A stretch of 64,000 nucleotides of DNA from Cycas panzhihuaensis (taxonomy: Eukaryota > Cycadophyta), in contig CM041465.1 of the NCBI GenBank assembly GCA_023213395.1, positions 214,093,741 through 214,157,740 on the forward strand. The letters run 5' to 3'. The position numbers and the translations under genes are program-made. Positions 1 through 11,034 of the stretch are shown here, one piece after another. Position 1 is the stretch's first letter. Each line of letters starts with the position of its first letter. The notes under the pieces are model-generated. The model did not search any database. It saw only the letters and a list, made by a program, of their open reading frames with translations, and was not told the origin of the DNA.

Positions 1-1136
1 AAGATCAAAAAAATAGCTTAAAAAATACAAAAAATAACCTCTTAATAAGCTCAAAACGAGGTCATATGTAATTAAAACTGGGTGATGAAGCAAAGGGGGC
101 TAAGCTCTTTTATAACTTAGATTTGAAATAAAATTAATAACAATTAAATTTTTAGAGCTTTAGAAACTTTAGGAAATAATCAAATACTTTCAATATATCA
201 AAATGTATATAAAAAATTAAAATTTTAAACGGTTGTCAAGTCGTGTGACCTCTGTTAAGATGCAGAGAGGAAATACGATCCAAACAATTACTAAAATTTG
301 ATCTAAAAGCTTCATATCTTTAATGTGATAAGGGGCATAGACACCACATGCTTTAAATTAAGTAGTCAATCACAAAAACCTGAAGAAAATACGTTGAAAA
401 AGACACAGAGATAAGTGAGGCATGGTATGCTAAACTAAGGTTTGACAGAGGAATAAAGGGAAAATCTAGCCAAGATAATCACTAAAAACAACCCAAAAAA
501 CTTCTATTTTACTTACTAAAGAGGGGTGCCTAGACATACAAGCTCAAATCATAAAAATTTTTAAAAATTATTTGTTATAACTGAAAAATAAAGGAAAAAA
601 TGAGGAAAAGTCTAGATGCAGAGGTTCATTTGATTCAAACTTCTCACTGGATACATAGATTCTTATAAAATTTGAGGCATAGCTAGGATACTTGGTAGCT
701 CAAATTTGGTGAAGTTTCACAAAGAATGGTTGCCTACACAGTTAGAATGAAGTTACGAAGTAAAACAGGCCAAAAATGGACATATGCTAACTTTGACAGA
801 GATATTTCTCAATTCAAATAATGAAAAATAATAAGATTTTTTCCAATAGCTAGATGACTTAGTTATGAACATAACAAGCATCATATGTAATGGTTCTGTG
901 TAATGTAGGAGGCACACTAGCTAGTTCTAAATCGGCTACCAATGGTTCAAAAAAATAAAACAATGAAAAACCAACATAATATAATGGAATATTAATAAAT
1001 ATTAACAAATTTCTCTATAGTTTGAATACTTCCAACCAAATAATATCAAATCATACCAAAACAACTGTGAAATGTTGTGAGATTCCTTGTGTCCATTGAA
1101 TGCTCATTCTAATAAGAAATAAGAGCTAGAATCTAT
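1..1136 (-). mobile_element. Untranslated leader of copia-type element A1 (truncated by window edge)
   Basis: No open frame of note. This stretch sits between the primer-binding site at 1137-1148 and the window edge and reads 5' to 3' on the minus strand. It is clearly homologous to 17947-19056, the leader next to the middle LTR of the mosaic element at 15565-20888; shared landmarks include the run around 105-130 (GGGGGCTAAG, CTTTTATAACTTAG) and the block around 225-250. The body of A1 lies off the left edge, so its gag and pol cannot be judged. Confidence 0.75.
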
Positions 1137-1148
1137 GCTCTAATACCA
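1137..1148 (-). other. Primer-binding site of A1
   Basis: The reverse complement is TGGTATTAGAGC, one transition away from the plant initiator-Met tRNA site TGGTATCAGAGC. It lies 2 nt from the LTR edge, which fixes A1 as a minus-strand element with its 5' LTR on the right. Confidence 0.85.
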
Positions 1149-1150
1149 TA

Positions 1151-1482
1151 TATTGGAAAATTAAGTCAAAGTGTAGAGCAAAGTAGGTATTCACATCAAT
1201 CCATCTTGAGAAACATAAGATAAAGTACAATATTATTCAATTCATTATATAACTGTACATCAAATCTCTAATAGTTAGTGGTATCTAAAGACAACAGGGT
1301 TGTTCACCCCAAAACATATAAAGTTATGAGGGAGGAGGAAAACCTACACAACCTCCAAAATTTAAATAACAATAAAATAACACTTAACTAAATATAAAAT
1401 TAACCTTACCTAACTTACCTTAACATACATGCATTCATATGTGCTAAAGGTGAGAGTGGGATGATGAGCATTAATCCTAATA
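1151..1482 (-). repeat. 5' LTR of copia-type element A1 (subfamily A, 332 bp)
   Basis: Begins TATTGG and ends CCTAATA on the plus strand, a decayed TGTTGG...CCAACA terminal inverted pair. The same sequence recurs at 15565-15866 and 20551-20888, with shared blocks such as GTTGTGAGGGAGGAGG and CCTTACCTAACTTACC. The right edge abuts the copia pol of element E, so A1 probably inserted into E and removed or separated its gag part. Confidence 0.85.
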
Positions 1483-3806
1483 TTCTTATCAAGCCTTATT
1501 ACCAATAAAGAAGAGGATTGTTGGTATATAGACTCTGGGTGCTCAACCCACATGACACATAAGGAAGAAATATTAAAAACTATTAATAATACTTAGAAAG
1601 AGAAAATTATGTTTGGTAATAATACATCCTATGAATTTAGTGGAAGAGGTAAAGGCTTTACCACCAAAGACTTAGGAGAGACTAGATGCCTTAATGATGT
1701 TCTTTATATTCTAGCACTTAAGAAGAACCTCCTATTTATGGGATGGATGATGGAACAAGATGATAAGGTTATGTTTAATACTAGGGAATGGACCATTAAG
1801 GATAAGAGGTTGAACAAAGTGGTTGTAGCTAAAGGTAATATGACTAGTGATAGACTCTTCAAGTTAGTTATACCCCCTTCAAATAATTATACATTAAAGA
1901 CATTAACCAACATTGATAGTGATATATGGCATAAAAGGTTTGACCACTTAAACTATGGAAGTCTAGTCCTCATGAAAAGGATGAATATGGTTGAAGGACT
2001 ATCCTAAATTAAAGTTAATAAGGACATATGTGAGGGATACCTCTTAGTCAAACAACATAGAGAGAGCTTTCTAGATGGAAGCTACAAAGCTAAGAGGCCA
2101 CTTCAACTAATTTACATAGATCTTTATGGTCTAATGGACATCTAATCTCTAGCAGGAGAAAAATTTTTCCTTACTTTATTAATGACTATACAAGGAAGAC
2201 ATGGGTCTACTTCTTAAATTTAAATTAGATATATTTTAGTGCTTTTTAGATTTCAAAAACTTTGTGGAGAAGTAAAGTAGCCATAAAATACTTTATGTAA
2301 AGTTAAATAATAGGGAAGAGTTTATTTTCAATGAGTTTAATACCTATTGTACCTACCATGACATTAGAAGATAGTATACAAATCCCTACACTCCATAATA
2401 GAATAGGGTAGCTAAATGTAAGAACCACACCATAGTTGAAATGGCTAAATGCATGCTTAAGGATAAAAATTTGGGATATAAATTTTGGGCAAAAGCCATC
2501 CATTCTATAGTATATCTCCTAAATAGGTGTACCACCAAAGCCTTTAGGTGGATGACACCAGAAGAAGTATGGACAAGTCATAAACCTAGCATTCACCACT
2601 TGAGAGTATTTGGATGCCCTACTTTTGCCCATATTGTAAAATAGAAAAGGATAAAACTTGATGATAAAAGTACAAAGTGTATATTTATTGGATATAGTGA
2701 CATGTCAAAATCTTATAAGGTATATGATCCTAAGGAAAGGAAGGTTATTATTAAGAAAGATTTTATATTCAAGGAAGATGACTACTATCAACTAGATTTT
2801 GACCAAGATGAAGGCAAAAATAATGTGGTTGACATTGATTCATCTCCAAGGTTCACTCATATACCACCTTGACTGGATCCAAGGCCAAGTGATGAGGGAA
2901 TCTCCACCCAATCTTAAAGGTTTCCAAAATAGGTTCAAAGAGGCCATGACTTACACAATATATTAGACAATAACTTTGAAAGGAGATCGACTCATTTAAG
3001 TTGAGTTAACTTTGCTCTTATGAGTCAAGTGATGGAATCCAATGAGACTCATACTTTTAAAGAGGCAAATACTCAAGATGAATGGAGAAATATTATGGAA
3101 GATGAGTATAACTCTATAGTGAAGAATGATACATGGGAGTTTGTTGATCTTCCTCCTAACAAGACAACCATTAGAACTAAGTGGGTCTATAAGATCAAGT
3201 TTAGATCTGATGGGTCTATTGATAAATATAAGGCAAGACTTGTTACTAAGGGCTATGCATAAAGAGAAGGCATTGACTATAATCAAACCTTTATCCCTAT
3301 TGCTAAAATAGAGACTATTCAAATAATGCTTAGCCTCATAGCTTAAAAGTATTAGAATGTTCACCAAATAGACATCAAAAGTGCATTTCTCAATGGCTAT
3401 ATTGAAGAAAAAATATATGTTTAGTAGACAAAAGATTTTGAAGTCAGAGGGGAAGAGAAAAAAGTGTATAAACTCAAAAAGACACTTTATGGATTGAAAC
3501 AAGTACATAGATCATGATACTCTAAGATAGATAAATACTTCAAAGATTAAGGATTAAAGAGAAGCCAATCAAATTCAAACTTACATATCAAAATTGAGGG
3601 AGACTCCATATTAATTATGGGACTCTATGTTGATGATTTGGTCTACATAGGAAATGACTCCCATCTATCCCAAAAGTTTAAGGATAATAGGTGTTAGGAA
3701 TTTAAAATGATATACTTGGGGCTAATGCATTATTTTCTTAGATTGGAAGTATATTAAGATGATGATGCCATCTTTATTTTTCAAAGAAAATATATATTAT
3801 ACTTAC
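1483..3806 (+). pseudogene. Copia pol remnant, element E, part 1 (protease to reverse transcriptase)
   Basis: Order protease-integrase-RT is that of Ty1/copia. The retropepsin site reads WYIDSGCSTHMTH near 1530-1560. The GAG-pre-integrase region (1609-2007) has WHKRFDHLNYGSL. The integrase core at 2080-2440 is broken by frameshifts; its C-terminal part is at 2441-2820 (LLNRCTTKAF, IHHLRVFGCP). The RT begins about 3020 with TKWVYKIK and KARLVTKGYA, then VHQIDIKSAFLNG, KLKKTLYGLKQ and the catalytic LYVDDLVY near 3630. At least ten in-frame stops, mostly TAG/TAA at Gln or Trp positions, make it dead. Gag is missing on the left, where A1 abuts. The frame breaks at the CTTAC duplication of F and resumes at 12372. 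Confidence 0.92.
3802..3806. repeat. Target-site duplication CTTAC of element F (left copy)
   Basis: CTTAC directly precedes the F LTR here and directly follows the other F LTR at 12367-12371. Removing F and one copy rejoins the copia RT of E to its RNase H. Confidence 0.93.
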
Positions 3807-3962
3807 TGTTACAGGCTAACTCTTGTAACTACAAGAGCAAAGGAAAGAAGCTAAAAGACAAAACAGATTACCAAAAGATCACCAAAAGGGGCACCAAAGC
3901 AAACCCTAACAGATTGTATTCAAAATATATCAAGTTTGTCTTACATACAATGGGGGATGCCC

Positions 3963-3970
3963 TATTTATA
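3963..3970 (-). promoter_or_regulatory. Probable TATA box in the F LTR
   Basis: The minus strand reads CTCTTATAAATAGGGC, a strong plant TATA context placed inside the LTR, where the element promoter should lie. The same site is kept in the other LTR at 12195-12202. Confidence 0.6.
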
Positions 3971-4015
3971 AGAGGGCCACACATTATTATATTATTTTGT
4001 TGCTAAGCTACCCAA

Positions 4016-4119
4016 TCCCATATTCTTAGCCTCCTTAACCCTTAACCTTCTACTCTATTACATGTAGTCCCATATTCTTATCCTCCTTAACCCTTAACCT
4101 TATACTCTATTACATATAG
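4016..4119. repeat. 52-bp tandem duplication inside the F LTR
   Basis: Two adjacent units, 4016-4067 and 4068-4119, each start TCCCATATTCTTA and end around TTACAT(G/A)TAG, with only a few differences. The same two units are in the other LTR (about 12248-12351), so the duplication predates this insertion. Confidence 0.9.
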
Positions 4120-4134
4120 TGTGGGGTCATTACA

Positions 4135-5300
4135 TGCCCTCTCCCCTGAGATGCTTTGCCCTCAAAGCATCCTAATATATATATATATGTCTACCACCTG
4201 TCACTGCCAATATGTCACAAGTAGTGGTTTGATCAAGGTGATGGTGAAGAGATACCACTGTAGAAGATGTTGGTATCCAACAAAGATGCATAAGTCCACA
4301 TAGATGGTGATGTCATCTCGAAAAGAGTGAGTCCTTTGTTTAACTATAAAAACCAAAGAAATATAGGTTCATAGTGTAGTAATATAGGTTTACACAAACA
4401 TAAGAACCCAAATGCTCTTATAATATGAATGCTAATGGAGATAACTTGATGTTTACACCCTCAAGTAGAGGGATTTCATCATGCTGATCCAAAGTAAAAT
4501 TTACCTCATATTCTTTTGTTTCCTCATGTTTGGCCTCTCTTTCTAGATGGATGCTCTAGTTAGGAATGTAGACTTCAATATGCTGATGAAGTACAAAAGT
4601 GAAGAGGTCCCAATTTGGCCTATAAGTGTTTTGGTACCACTCACGTACCCATGATTGAAGGGAGCCTTCTAATTGTTGAACGCCTAGGCAAAGCTTGTGG
4701 TATTTAATCAAGTCATATTCTTCAAAGTATGCAAGCATGGATGTAAGCTAATCATCAAAGAAGATAAAACCATCAAGCTTAAAATAAGGTAGCTTGATCC
4801 CATATTCTTTATCATTCAAGTGATCATGGTCTTGTAAAAAAACTTCATCTTATAACCCAACGTCTTGGTCTTGTATATCTTCTTTTGTGGTAGCTTCAAT
4901 GGCTAGATAGGCTCCTATTTCTCTTTGAAGTTCCATCTTAAAAGATGCCCAATCTAGATCCAAGTGTGTAAGACACCAATCCCAAATTGTTTGACGGAGG
5001 TCCCATTACAAAAATAGCATAGCGAACATAACTTTTGCATAGTCTTGCTTGAAGTAGTAAATTGTAGAATAGTCTTCAAAGAACTGTTCTAGAGTGGCAA
5101 TCCAGTCATGAAGTTGAATATCGCTATCCATCCCAAAGTAAACAAGGTCGAGGTCATCATTGTAGTAAAAAATAAATTGTTCATAGTTATAATACTAATC
5201 AAGAAGACCATATTTCTCATATGATGCAAGTAATTTCTTATCAGGCCCTGGGCCTATTTGTCCTTCGTTTTTATTTTTCTTTTCTTTTTTTTAAAGGGGG
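4135..5300 (-). pseudogene. F gag-like ORF with two successive gag domains
   Basis: One minus-strand frame runs from about 5300 to the polypurine tract, broken only by scattered stops (mostly TAA/TAG at likely Gln or Trp codons). The first gag-like unit (about 5150-4950) has DWIATLEQFFEDY, a KVMFAML core and WASFKMELQREIGAYL. The second (about 4800-4575) has LTSMLAYFEEYDLI, LEGSLQSWVREWY and NWDLFTFVLHQH. Each follows the retrotransposon-gag pattern: domain start, aromatic core, then W..F...L. I see no CCHC knuckle and no protease motif. The last part (about 4550-4135) has no family I recognise and ends against the polypurine tract. Gag-domain assignment is by pattern only. Confidence 0.72.
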
Positions 5301-5409
5301 GTGTCTATAACTAGTTATCCCCTAATTTTAATACAAAAGAGATATTAGGCCTCAAGAGTAATGGTTTTGTGACCAAAGTCTAAACAACCAAATATATAAT
5401 ATGGAAACT

Positions 5410-5414
5410 TTAAC
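5410..5414. repeat. Target-site duplication TTAAC of element G (left copy)
   Basis: TTAAC precedes the left G LTR and follows the right G LTR at 11406-11410. Confidence 0.93.
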
Positions 5415-5795
5415 TAGTAGGATACCACTCCTTAATGATAATTGCACACCAATATAATAAGCAAATAACTCCAAAAGAGCACTTATATTGCAATACCCTT
5501 CGAGGGGGCAACCTCCCAATTACATGCAAATAACAATGATATTCAAGATGCCATACTCTAAGGATTACACAAATATATATATGTCTCTATGCTTACTACT
5601 CAACCGCCTCCTTATGCATGTGGGATATTACATGAATATATATAGTACTCAATGACCACTACACAACCTTCTACTTATGCATGTGGGATATTAAGAAAAG
5701 GGAAGAAGTAGAAGAAATAAAGATATAAGAGAGAGAAGAAGTATAAGATATAAGAGAATATAAGAGAAGGTAAGTTAGGGGTTGGATCCCTAATA
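5415..5795 (-). repeat. 3' LTR of G (381 bp)
   Basis: Starts TAGTAGGATACC and ends GGATCCCTAATA; its partner starts TGGTAGGATACC and ends CTAACA. All substitutions I found between the pair are transitions. This copy has an extra ATAAGAGAAT-like 10-bp step near 5750-5765. Confidence 0.95.
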
Positions 5796-5823
5796 AAGTC
5801 CCCCCCTTAAAAAAGCTTTGCCC

Positions 5824-6260
5824 TCAAAGCTTGGTGATCTCAGGGTGCTCTAGGACAAATTGTTCATTCTCCCAGGTTGCATCTTCTCGCAGAAGTTGTT
5901 TCCATTTGATGAGATACTCAATGATTTGTCTGGATCGTAGATGTCGAATTCTTCGATCGATGATACATTCTGGAATGAGTTGAAGTTGCCCCTCCTCATT
6001 TAATATAGGTAATTCTGTTTGAACTTGTACTTGTTGCCCAATTACCTTCTTGAGACATGAAACATGAAAGACATTATGGATCCTTGATCGTGGTGGTAAG
6101 TCCAAGGCATATGCAACTTCACCAATCTTCTTGAGAATTTTGTAAGGCCCATAAAATCGAGGTTGTAACTTATGTTGCCCATTCCATTTGAGAGATTCCT
6201 GCTTATACGGTTGCAACCGTAAGTATACCCAATCACCTGGTTGAAACGCTCGTTCACTTC
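5824..6260 (-). pseudogene. G integrase C-terminus with chromodomain-like tail
   Basis: Reads on from the integrase core. The part at 6216-6050 has YGPYKILKKIGEVAYAL and HNVFHVSCLKK, the usual gypsy integrase C-terminal module. It is followed by PECIIDRRIRHLRSR, EYLIKWKQL and EDATWENE, the chromodomain-like pattern of chromoviral integrases, which is thought to guide integration into marked chromatin. It ends at a TAA just before the polypurine tract, so the C-terminus is complete. Confidence 0.9.
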
Positions 6261-6990
6261 ACCCTTTATCTGTCTGTTGTTTCATCTGATTTTGTGCAAG
6301 GTTCAAATTTTCCTTGAGTAGCTTAAGAATCTATGTTGTTTGTTAGATGTGGTCTTAACGCTTGAACCTTAGAACTAATTATGGCATAGTTTTTAAGTGT
6401 GGGTGGTTCATAGCCATATAATGCTTGGAGCGAGTCATTCCTGCGATGCATGATAGGTTGTATTATACCACCATTCCGCTAAAGGAAGCCAATGATGCCA
6501 GCCTCGCTTATCTCAAGCATAACAAAGGTATCCTTCAAGGCACTTATTAACCACCTCGGTTTGTCCATTTGTTTGTGGATGGTAGGTGAGCTCATTGTCG
6601 CTTTAGTACCAAGTAGATGGAAGAGTTACATCCGGAGATTCTTGGTAAACTTGGGATCCCGATCACCGACTATACATTTGGGCATGCCGTGCAACCGTGT
6701 ATATCCTTTAAAAGACCTCAGAATTTGCTTTGCCTTATATGTGGCCCGAATGCCACAAAAATGAGCATATTTAGTTAGCCTATCAACAACCACCAAAGAT
6801 AGCATATTTTCCTTCGACTTGGGCGGACCCACGATGAAGTCCATAGAAATTTCTTCCCATCGTCGATTTGGTATGGGAAGGGTTGCGTAATCCACGGAGA
6901 CTTGACTATTTACATCTTATGTCGTTGACAAATTTCACATGAGGAAACATATCTCTTTACATCTCCTTTTGTCCCTTCCAAAAGAATGTC
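6261..6990 (-). pseudogene. G integrase core
   Basis: The first catalytic Asp is in ISMDFIVGPP near 6830, the second in VGDRDPKF near 6665. The region of the catalytic Glu (NGQTEVVNKC) is near 6545, but in a shifted frame. Several frameshifts and stops separate these pieces, so no functional integrase is made. The zinc-binding N-terminus is at the end of the neighbouring RNase H segment (H...H near 7010 and CEICQRHK near 6925). Confidence 0.85.
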
Positions 6991-7600
6991 TATTTTAAGC
7001 GGTGGTATGTTCGTAGGAACCCCGAGTGACGTCTTGTTGGAGAGGCATGTGCATCATGTAAAATTTGCTCCTTAAGGCTAGAGTGAGGGCATATATATAT
7101 TCGATTCTTATACCAGAGAATATTTGAAGACCATGTATAATAGGTTGAATGCCCTACTCTAGCTTGAAGGTCTTGAATGATCTGCTTTGTAAAGGAGTCC
7201 TCATCCCATTCTTGCTTGGCGACTGCTATCCAAGAGGGATTGATTGTTGTGATAGAATATAGTGCAGAGCCTTTTTCCTTACAAGATAAAGCATCAGCAG
7301 CTATATTATCCTTGCCTTTTTTATATATTATTTCAAAGTCAAAAGCTTGTATTTTGGTGACCCATTTTTGTTGTTCCTCAGATGATGTCCTTTGAGATAG
7401 GAAATATTTTAAGCTATCATGGTCTGTTTTAATTTGGAAATGTGTTCCCAATAAATATTGTCGCCATTTCCTAACTGCATGAAGAATTGCTAACATCTCC
7501 TTCTCATAGGTGGATTTGACTTGTTCCTTGAGTGTAAGTCGATGACTTTCAAAGGCTAAAGGTTTTCCTTCTTGCATTAAGACTGCTCCAATGCCTTGCC
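6991..7600 (-). pseudogene. G RNase H and start of integrase
   Basis: Open for 195 codons (7577-6990). RNase H motifs are PLAFESHRLT, STYEKEMLAI (catalytic Glu), TDHDSLKYFL (catalytic Asp) and AADALSC. Downstream, LKEQILHDAH and the HSG segment begin the integrase zinc-binding domain. Confidence 0.93.
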
Positions 7601-8500
7601 CTAATGCATCACATTCAATGGTGAAGGTCTTTGTAAAGTCTGGTGTTGCAGGATCGGTGTGGTAGTTAAAGCCAGCTTTAGGTGTTCAAATGCTTTAGAG
7701 GCCTTATCATTCCAATGAAAAGAATCCTTTTTTAATAAATTGATTAAAGGGGAAGCAATCCTTGCATAGCCTTGAACAAACTTTCGATAATATCCTGTGA
7801 TTCCTAAGAATCCACGAAGGCCCTTGATGTTTTTAGGTTTAGGCCAGTTTGTGATAACTGCTATTTTCTTAGGATTCACCTTGACTCCTTCTTGAGAGAT
7901 GATATGGCCCAAATATTCTATTTCTATTTGCCCAAATTGACACTTTGATTTTTTTGCATAAAGCTGGTTGTCTACAAGCACCTGTAATGCCTTATCAACA
8001 TGCTGAAGATAGTCTTCCCACGTCTGTTGAAGATCAAAATATCATCAAAAAAGACTAATATGAACTTCCTTAAGTAAGGTCGAAAGAGTTTATTCATGAG
8101 TCCTTGAAAGGTGGATGGAGCATTAGTCAAGCCAAATGGCATGACTAAAAATTCATAGTGACCTTCATGTGTACGAATATAGTTTATGAACATCCTCTGC
8201 TTTGATCCTGATTTGATGGTATCCTGACCGTAAGTCCAATGATGTGAAGAACATTGCTCCATGGAGTTCATCCAAGAGTTCATCAATGACTGGTATAGGA
8301 AATTTATCCTTGATGGTTATCTTATTGAGCTCGCGGTAGTCTACACACATGTGAAATGAGCCATCCTTTTTTCTTACTAAAATCACCGGGGCAGAAAAAG
8401 TGCTTTTACTTTCCCTAATAATACCAGCATTAAGGAGTTCTTGAACTAGTCGTTCAATTTCATTCTTTTCTTTGGTAGGGATCTGGATGGTCGAATACAA
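7601..8500 (-). pseudogene. G reverse transcriptase
   Basis: Palm and finger motifs are present over three frames: [19 protein letters not shown] (about 8385-8330), [29 protein letters not shown] (about 8155-8110) and the catalytic FFDDILIF (about 8045). The thumb region has YLGHIISQEGV and FLGITGYYRKF. Frameshifts lie near 8490, 8200 and 7980. The FFDD variant of YxDD is normal for this gypsy group. Confidence 0.93.
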
Positions 8501-9470
8501 GGAGGATTACTTCCAACTACCAGGTCAATGCTATGATCTTGGTCACGTACTGGGGGAAGACCTTGAGGAATATCTTGAAAGACCTGGTTATGGCGGTGAA
8601 GTACCAATTTTAAGTCATTTGGTATACCATCATCTTGGAGAATGTCCCCTTCTGTTGGAAGTTCTTGACCTTCTAGAGCATAACATTTGGCAATGATTCC
8701 TGTACCACCCTTTTTAATAAGCCTCTCCATACGATGTGAGCTGATGATTTGGGTCAGTGGAGGAATGATCCCATTCAATTGATAGTCAATTCCTTCAGAA
8801 GTAAATCGGATGAAGAGCTCTTGCATATTTAGTTGAATGGTCCCTAGTGGTTTGAGCCATTGTACCCCTAATACAACATCAACTCCTCCAACAGGAATGA
8901 CATACATGGAAGTAGAGAGGTGATAGTCACCCATTTGCAACTTGATATTGTGACATTTTCCCGCACAAGCGAGTGTCCTTCCATTAGCCACCATAACCTG
9001 AAACTTTTTGACAGGATATAGTAAACAGTTGAGTTCTTCAGTAAGTTTTCGATGAATGAAATTATGGGTGCTCCCAGAATCTATGAGGACAACCACCTTC
9101 CTTTTTTTAATATACCCAATAAGTTTGAGTGTCTGAGGGGAACAATTCCAGTAGGGCATGCATGATATAGTAGCAGTATCTTCTTCTTCCTCCTCAGGTG
9201 GGTCACAATCATTATTTTCTGGCTCTAATGAGGCTTCTTCTACTGGTTCCTCATCTTGAACATCCTCAATTATAAATAAGCATCGTTCAGGACACTTATG
9301 GTCTTTATTCCACTTTTGGTTACAATGAAAACATAACCCTTTCAATCGTTTCTCATCCATCTCTTGGAAGGTCATTAAATCGTACACCGTGAACCCCGAA
9401 ATTGTGGTCGCTTTTAAAATGTTCGTTGGGGGTCGGGATGCCTTATTTTTGCTTCAATATGTCGAGCAAA
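8446..9470 (-). pseudogene. G nucleocapsid knuckle and protease
   Basis: A 313-codon frame (9387-8446). It begins near a zinc knuckle, CFHCNQKWNKDHKC, of the spacing common in plant chromoviruses, then an acidic linker (9260-9180). The retropepsin site is LIDSGSTHNFI near 9075. It continues into the fingers of the RT, where a frameshift near 8490 breaks it. Between 9470 and 9388 the gag end is present in another frame, so gag and pol are not joined now. Confidence 0.92.
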
Positions 9471-9471
9471 A

Positions 9472-10249
9472 TTAATAGTCAGAGATGTTATCGGGTTTTA
9501 AGAGTTGCAACTCATGTCTGATGTCATCTCGTAACCCACCAATGTATAGCTCAAGTAATTTTTCCTGACAAAGACCATCAACCCTTGTGGAGAGACGTTG
9601 ATATTCTGCTGTATAAGCTGAAACAGTCCCCTCCTGTCTAACTTTAGCTAATCGGTTAAAGTGGTCCCGATCCTGAATCTTGTCATATTGAGCTATAAGA
9701 TTCTTGACAAAACCCTCCCATTGATAACTAAGCCCACCAATTATTTTCATGACCCATTGGTACCATTGGTAGGGTTCAGTTTCCATGTGTAAAGAAGCAA
9801 GAGGGATCTTTTTATCCGCTAGAACTCGATGAAGAGAAAAGTATTGTTCCATTTGGGTGATCCAGGTGCGTACATCTGTGCCATTGAACTTCTTGATTTC
9901 TACCTTGGGAAGGAAGTTTGGACGAAAGCGCCTACCATCATTACCTTCATCTTCTTTAGCGAAGTGACCCCCACCTATGTGAGTAGTATCATCAAGATCA
10001 CTCTTTTCTTTCTTTAGAGGTTTCATGGATGTGAGCTCTAACATTCGCTTCAAATTTTTCATTGAAGTCATTCGGATTTGTAATATATCTTCTCGAAGTT
10101 ATGAAAGCAAGATCATTGAGATCTTGGGTCCAACTTGGGTTCATCTTAGGGGCCATTAGTCCACAAGACCTAAGTTGGAATCTGGTTGGTAAATGTATTT
10201 GAAAAGGATTTGATGGGGTGTCTAGACCGTTATCCCCAATACGAGGCAA
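9472..10249 (-). pseudogene. G gag
   Basis: A start at 10249 (MPRIGDNGL) opens one frame, and the main gag domain (10071-9472) is in another, so a frameshift lies near 10000-10070. The core has WITQMEQYFSLHRV, LSYQWEGFVKNLIAQYD and LLELYIGGLRDDI, the Retrotrans_gag pattern of chromoviruses. It runs into the CCHC segment through a frameshift near 9470. Confidence 0.9.
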
Positions 10250-11020
10250 TATAATTTTTTTTTTTTTTTTTGCTTTTGCTTTTTACTTTTTGCTTTTTGC
10301 TTTTGCTTTTGCTTTTTGCTTTTTGGCCTTTGGTTGGTTGATGCACTATGTGCGCAAGGCCGATGACAGGCTAGAGACACTCGATTTAATAAATAGATGA
10401 TGGTGACTCACTCACCCACTAAGTCCCCACAACCCACTAATAGGTGACAAGGTACACTAAGTATGGGCTTGCGGTTTGTAGGCCCTCCGATATACTTATC
10501 CCAGACGTAAATAGTATCAACTTACGAGGCAAACGCCTACTCAGAGTTGTACTACCGCCTCTAGGGTGCGTGGAGAGTAACTTCCTGGCTAACCGCCACG
10601 TGCACTACAAATTGCGGTCGGCAATAGGTCTATAGTTACCTATACTAGGAAGGCCTATCTATGGGGTCCTCCTATATACCCGCAAGTACGTGGAGGCACA
10701 ATTCCGTAGCCGAGTTCTGTCTAAGGCTTGATTCAGGAGTGTGATCTCCAGTCCTTCATGCAAGGGATGGAAAAGCCACAATGCGCTTAGCCCAAAACGA
10801 TAGATCCTCGTGATATTTATAGACCCCCGGCACAGGGTCTCTATCTAAATACAAAAGAGAACCGCCTGGTAGTGTCGGTAGCTGCCGATTGCGTGTTATC
10901 TACCCCAAAAGCAAAGTAATCGAATGGAAATCAAATGAGAATAGGTACTAATGAGAAAAAAAATGATGGAAAATTTTGATTATTTAGTACCTTGACTCTC
11001 CCACAAGGAATGGATCGACC
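10250..11020 (-). other. G leader, with a TTTTGC-type low-complexity tract
   Basis: Lies between primer site and gag. The part at 10251-10325 is a T-rich tract made of repeated TTTTGC/TTTTTGC units, which on the sense strand is purine-rich AAAAGC. The rest (10330-11020) is noticeably richer in GC than the surroundings and has no convincing ORF. Confidence 0.75.
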
Positions 11021-11032
11021 GCTCTGATACCA
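11021..11032 (-). other. Primer-binding site of G
   Basis: The reverse complement is TGGTATCAGAGC, the exact initiator-Met site, 2 nt from the LTR. Confidence 0.93.
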
Positions 11033-11034
11033 CT

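Larger units (their letters stand above)
3807..4134 (-). repeat. 3' LTR of F (328 bp)
   Basis: Begins TGTTACAGG and ends TCATTACA, matching 12059-12366. It carries about 20 bp more than the other copy near 3850, where ACCAAAAG is repeated. It contains a TATA box on the minus strand at 3963-3970 and a perfect-register 52-bp tandem duplication at 4016-4119. Confidence 0.93.

Noticed and set aside
1137-1148. Possible tRNA fragment
   Set aside because: Only the 12-nt primer complement is present, as at every LTR here; no cloverleaf around any of them.
2996-3508. 170-codon minus-strand frame
   Set aside because: Opposite strand of the copia RT of E, whose sense motifs are clear.
8472-8696. Plus-strand frame of 74 codons
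   Set aside because: Antisense to the G protease-RT linker.
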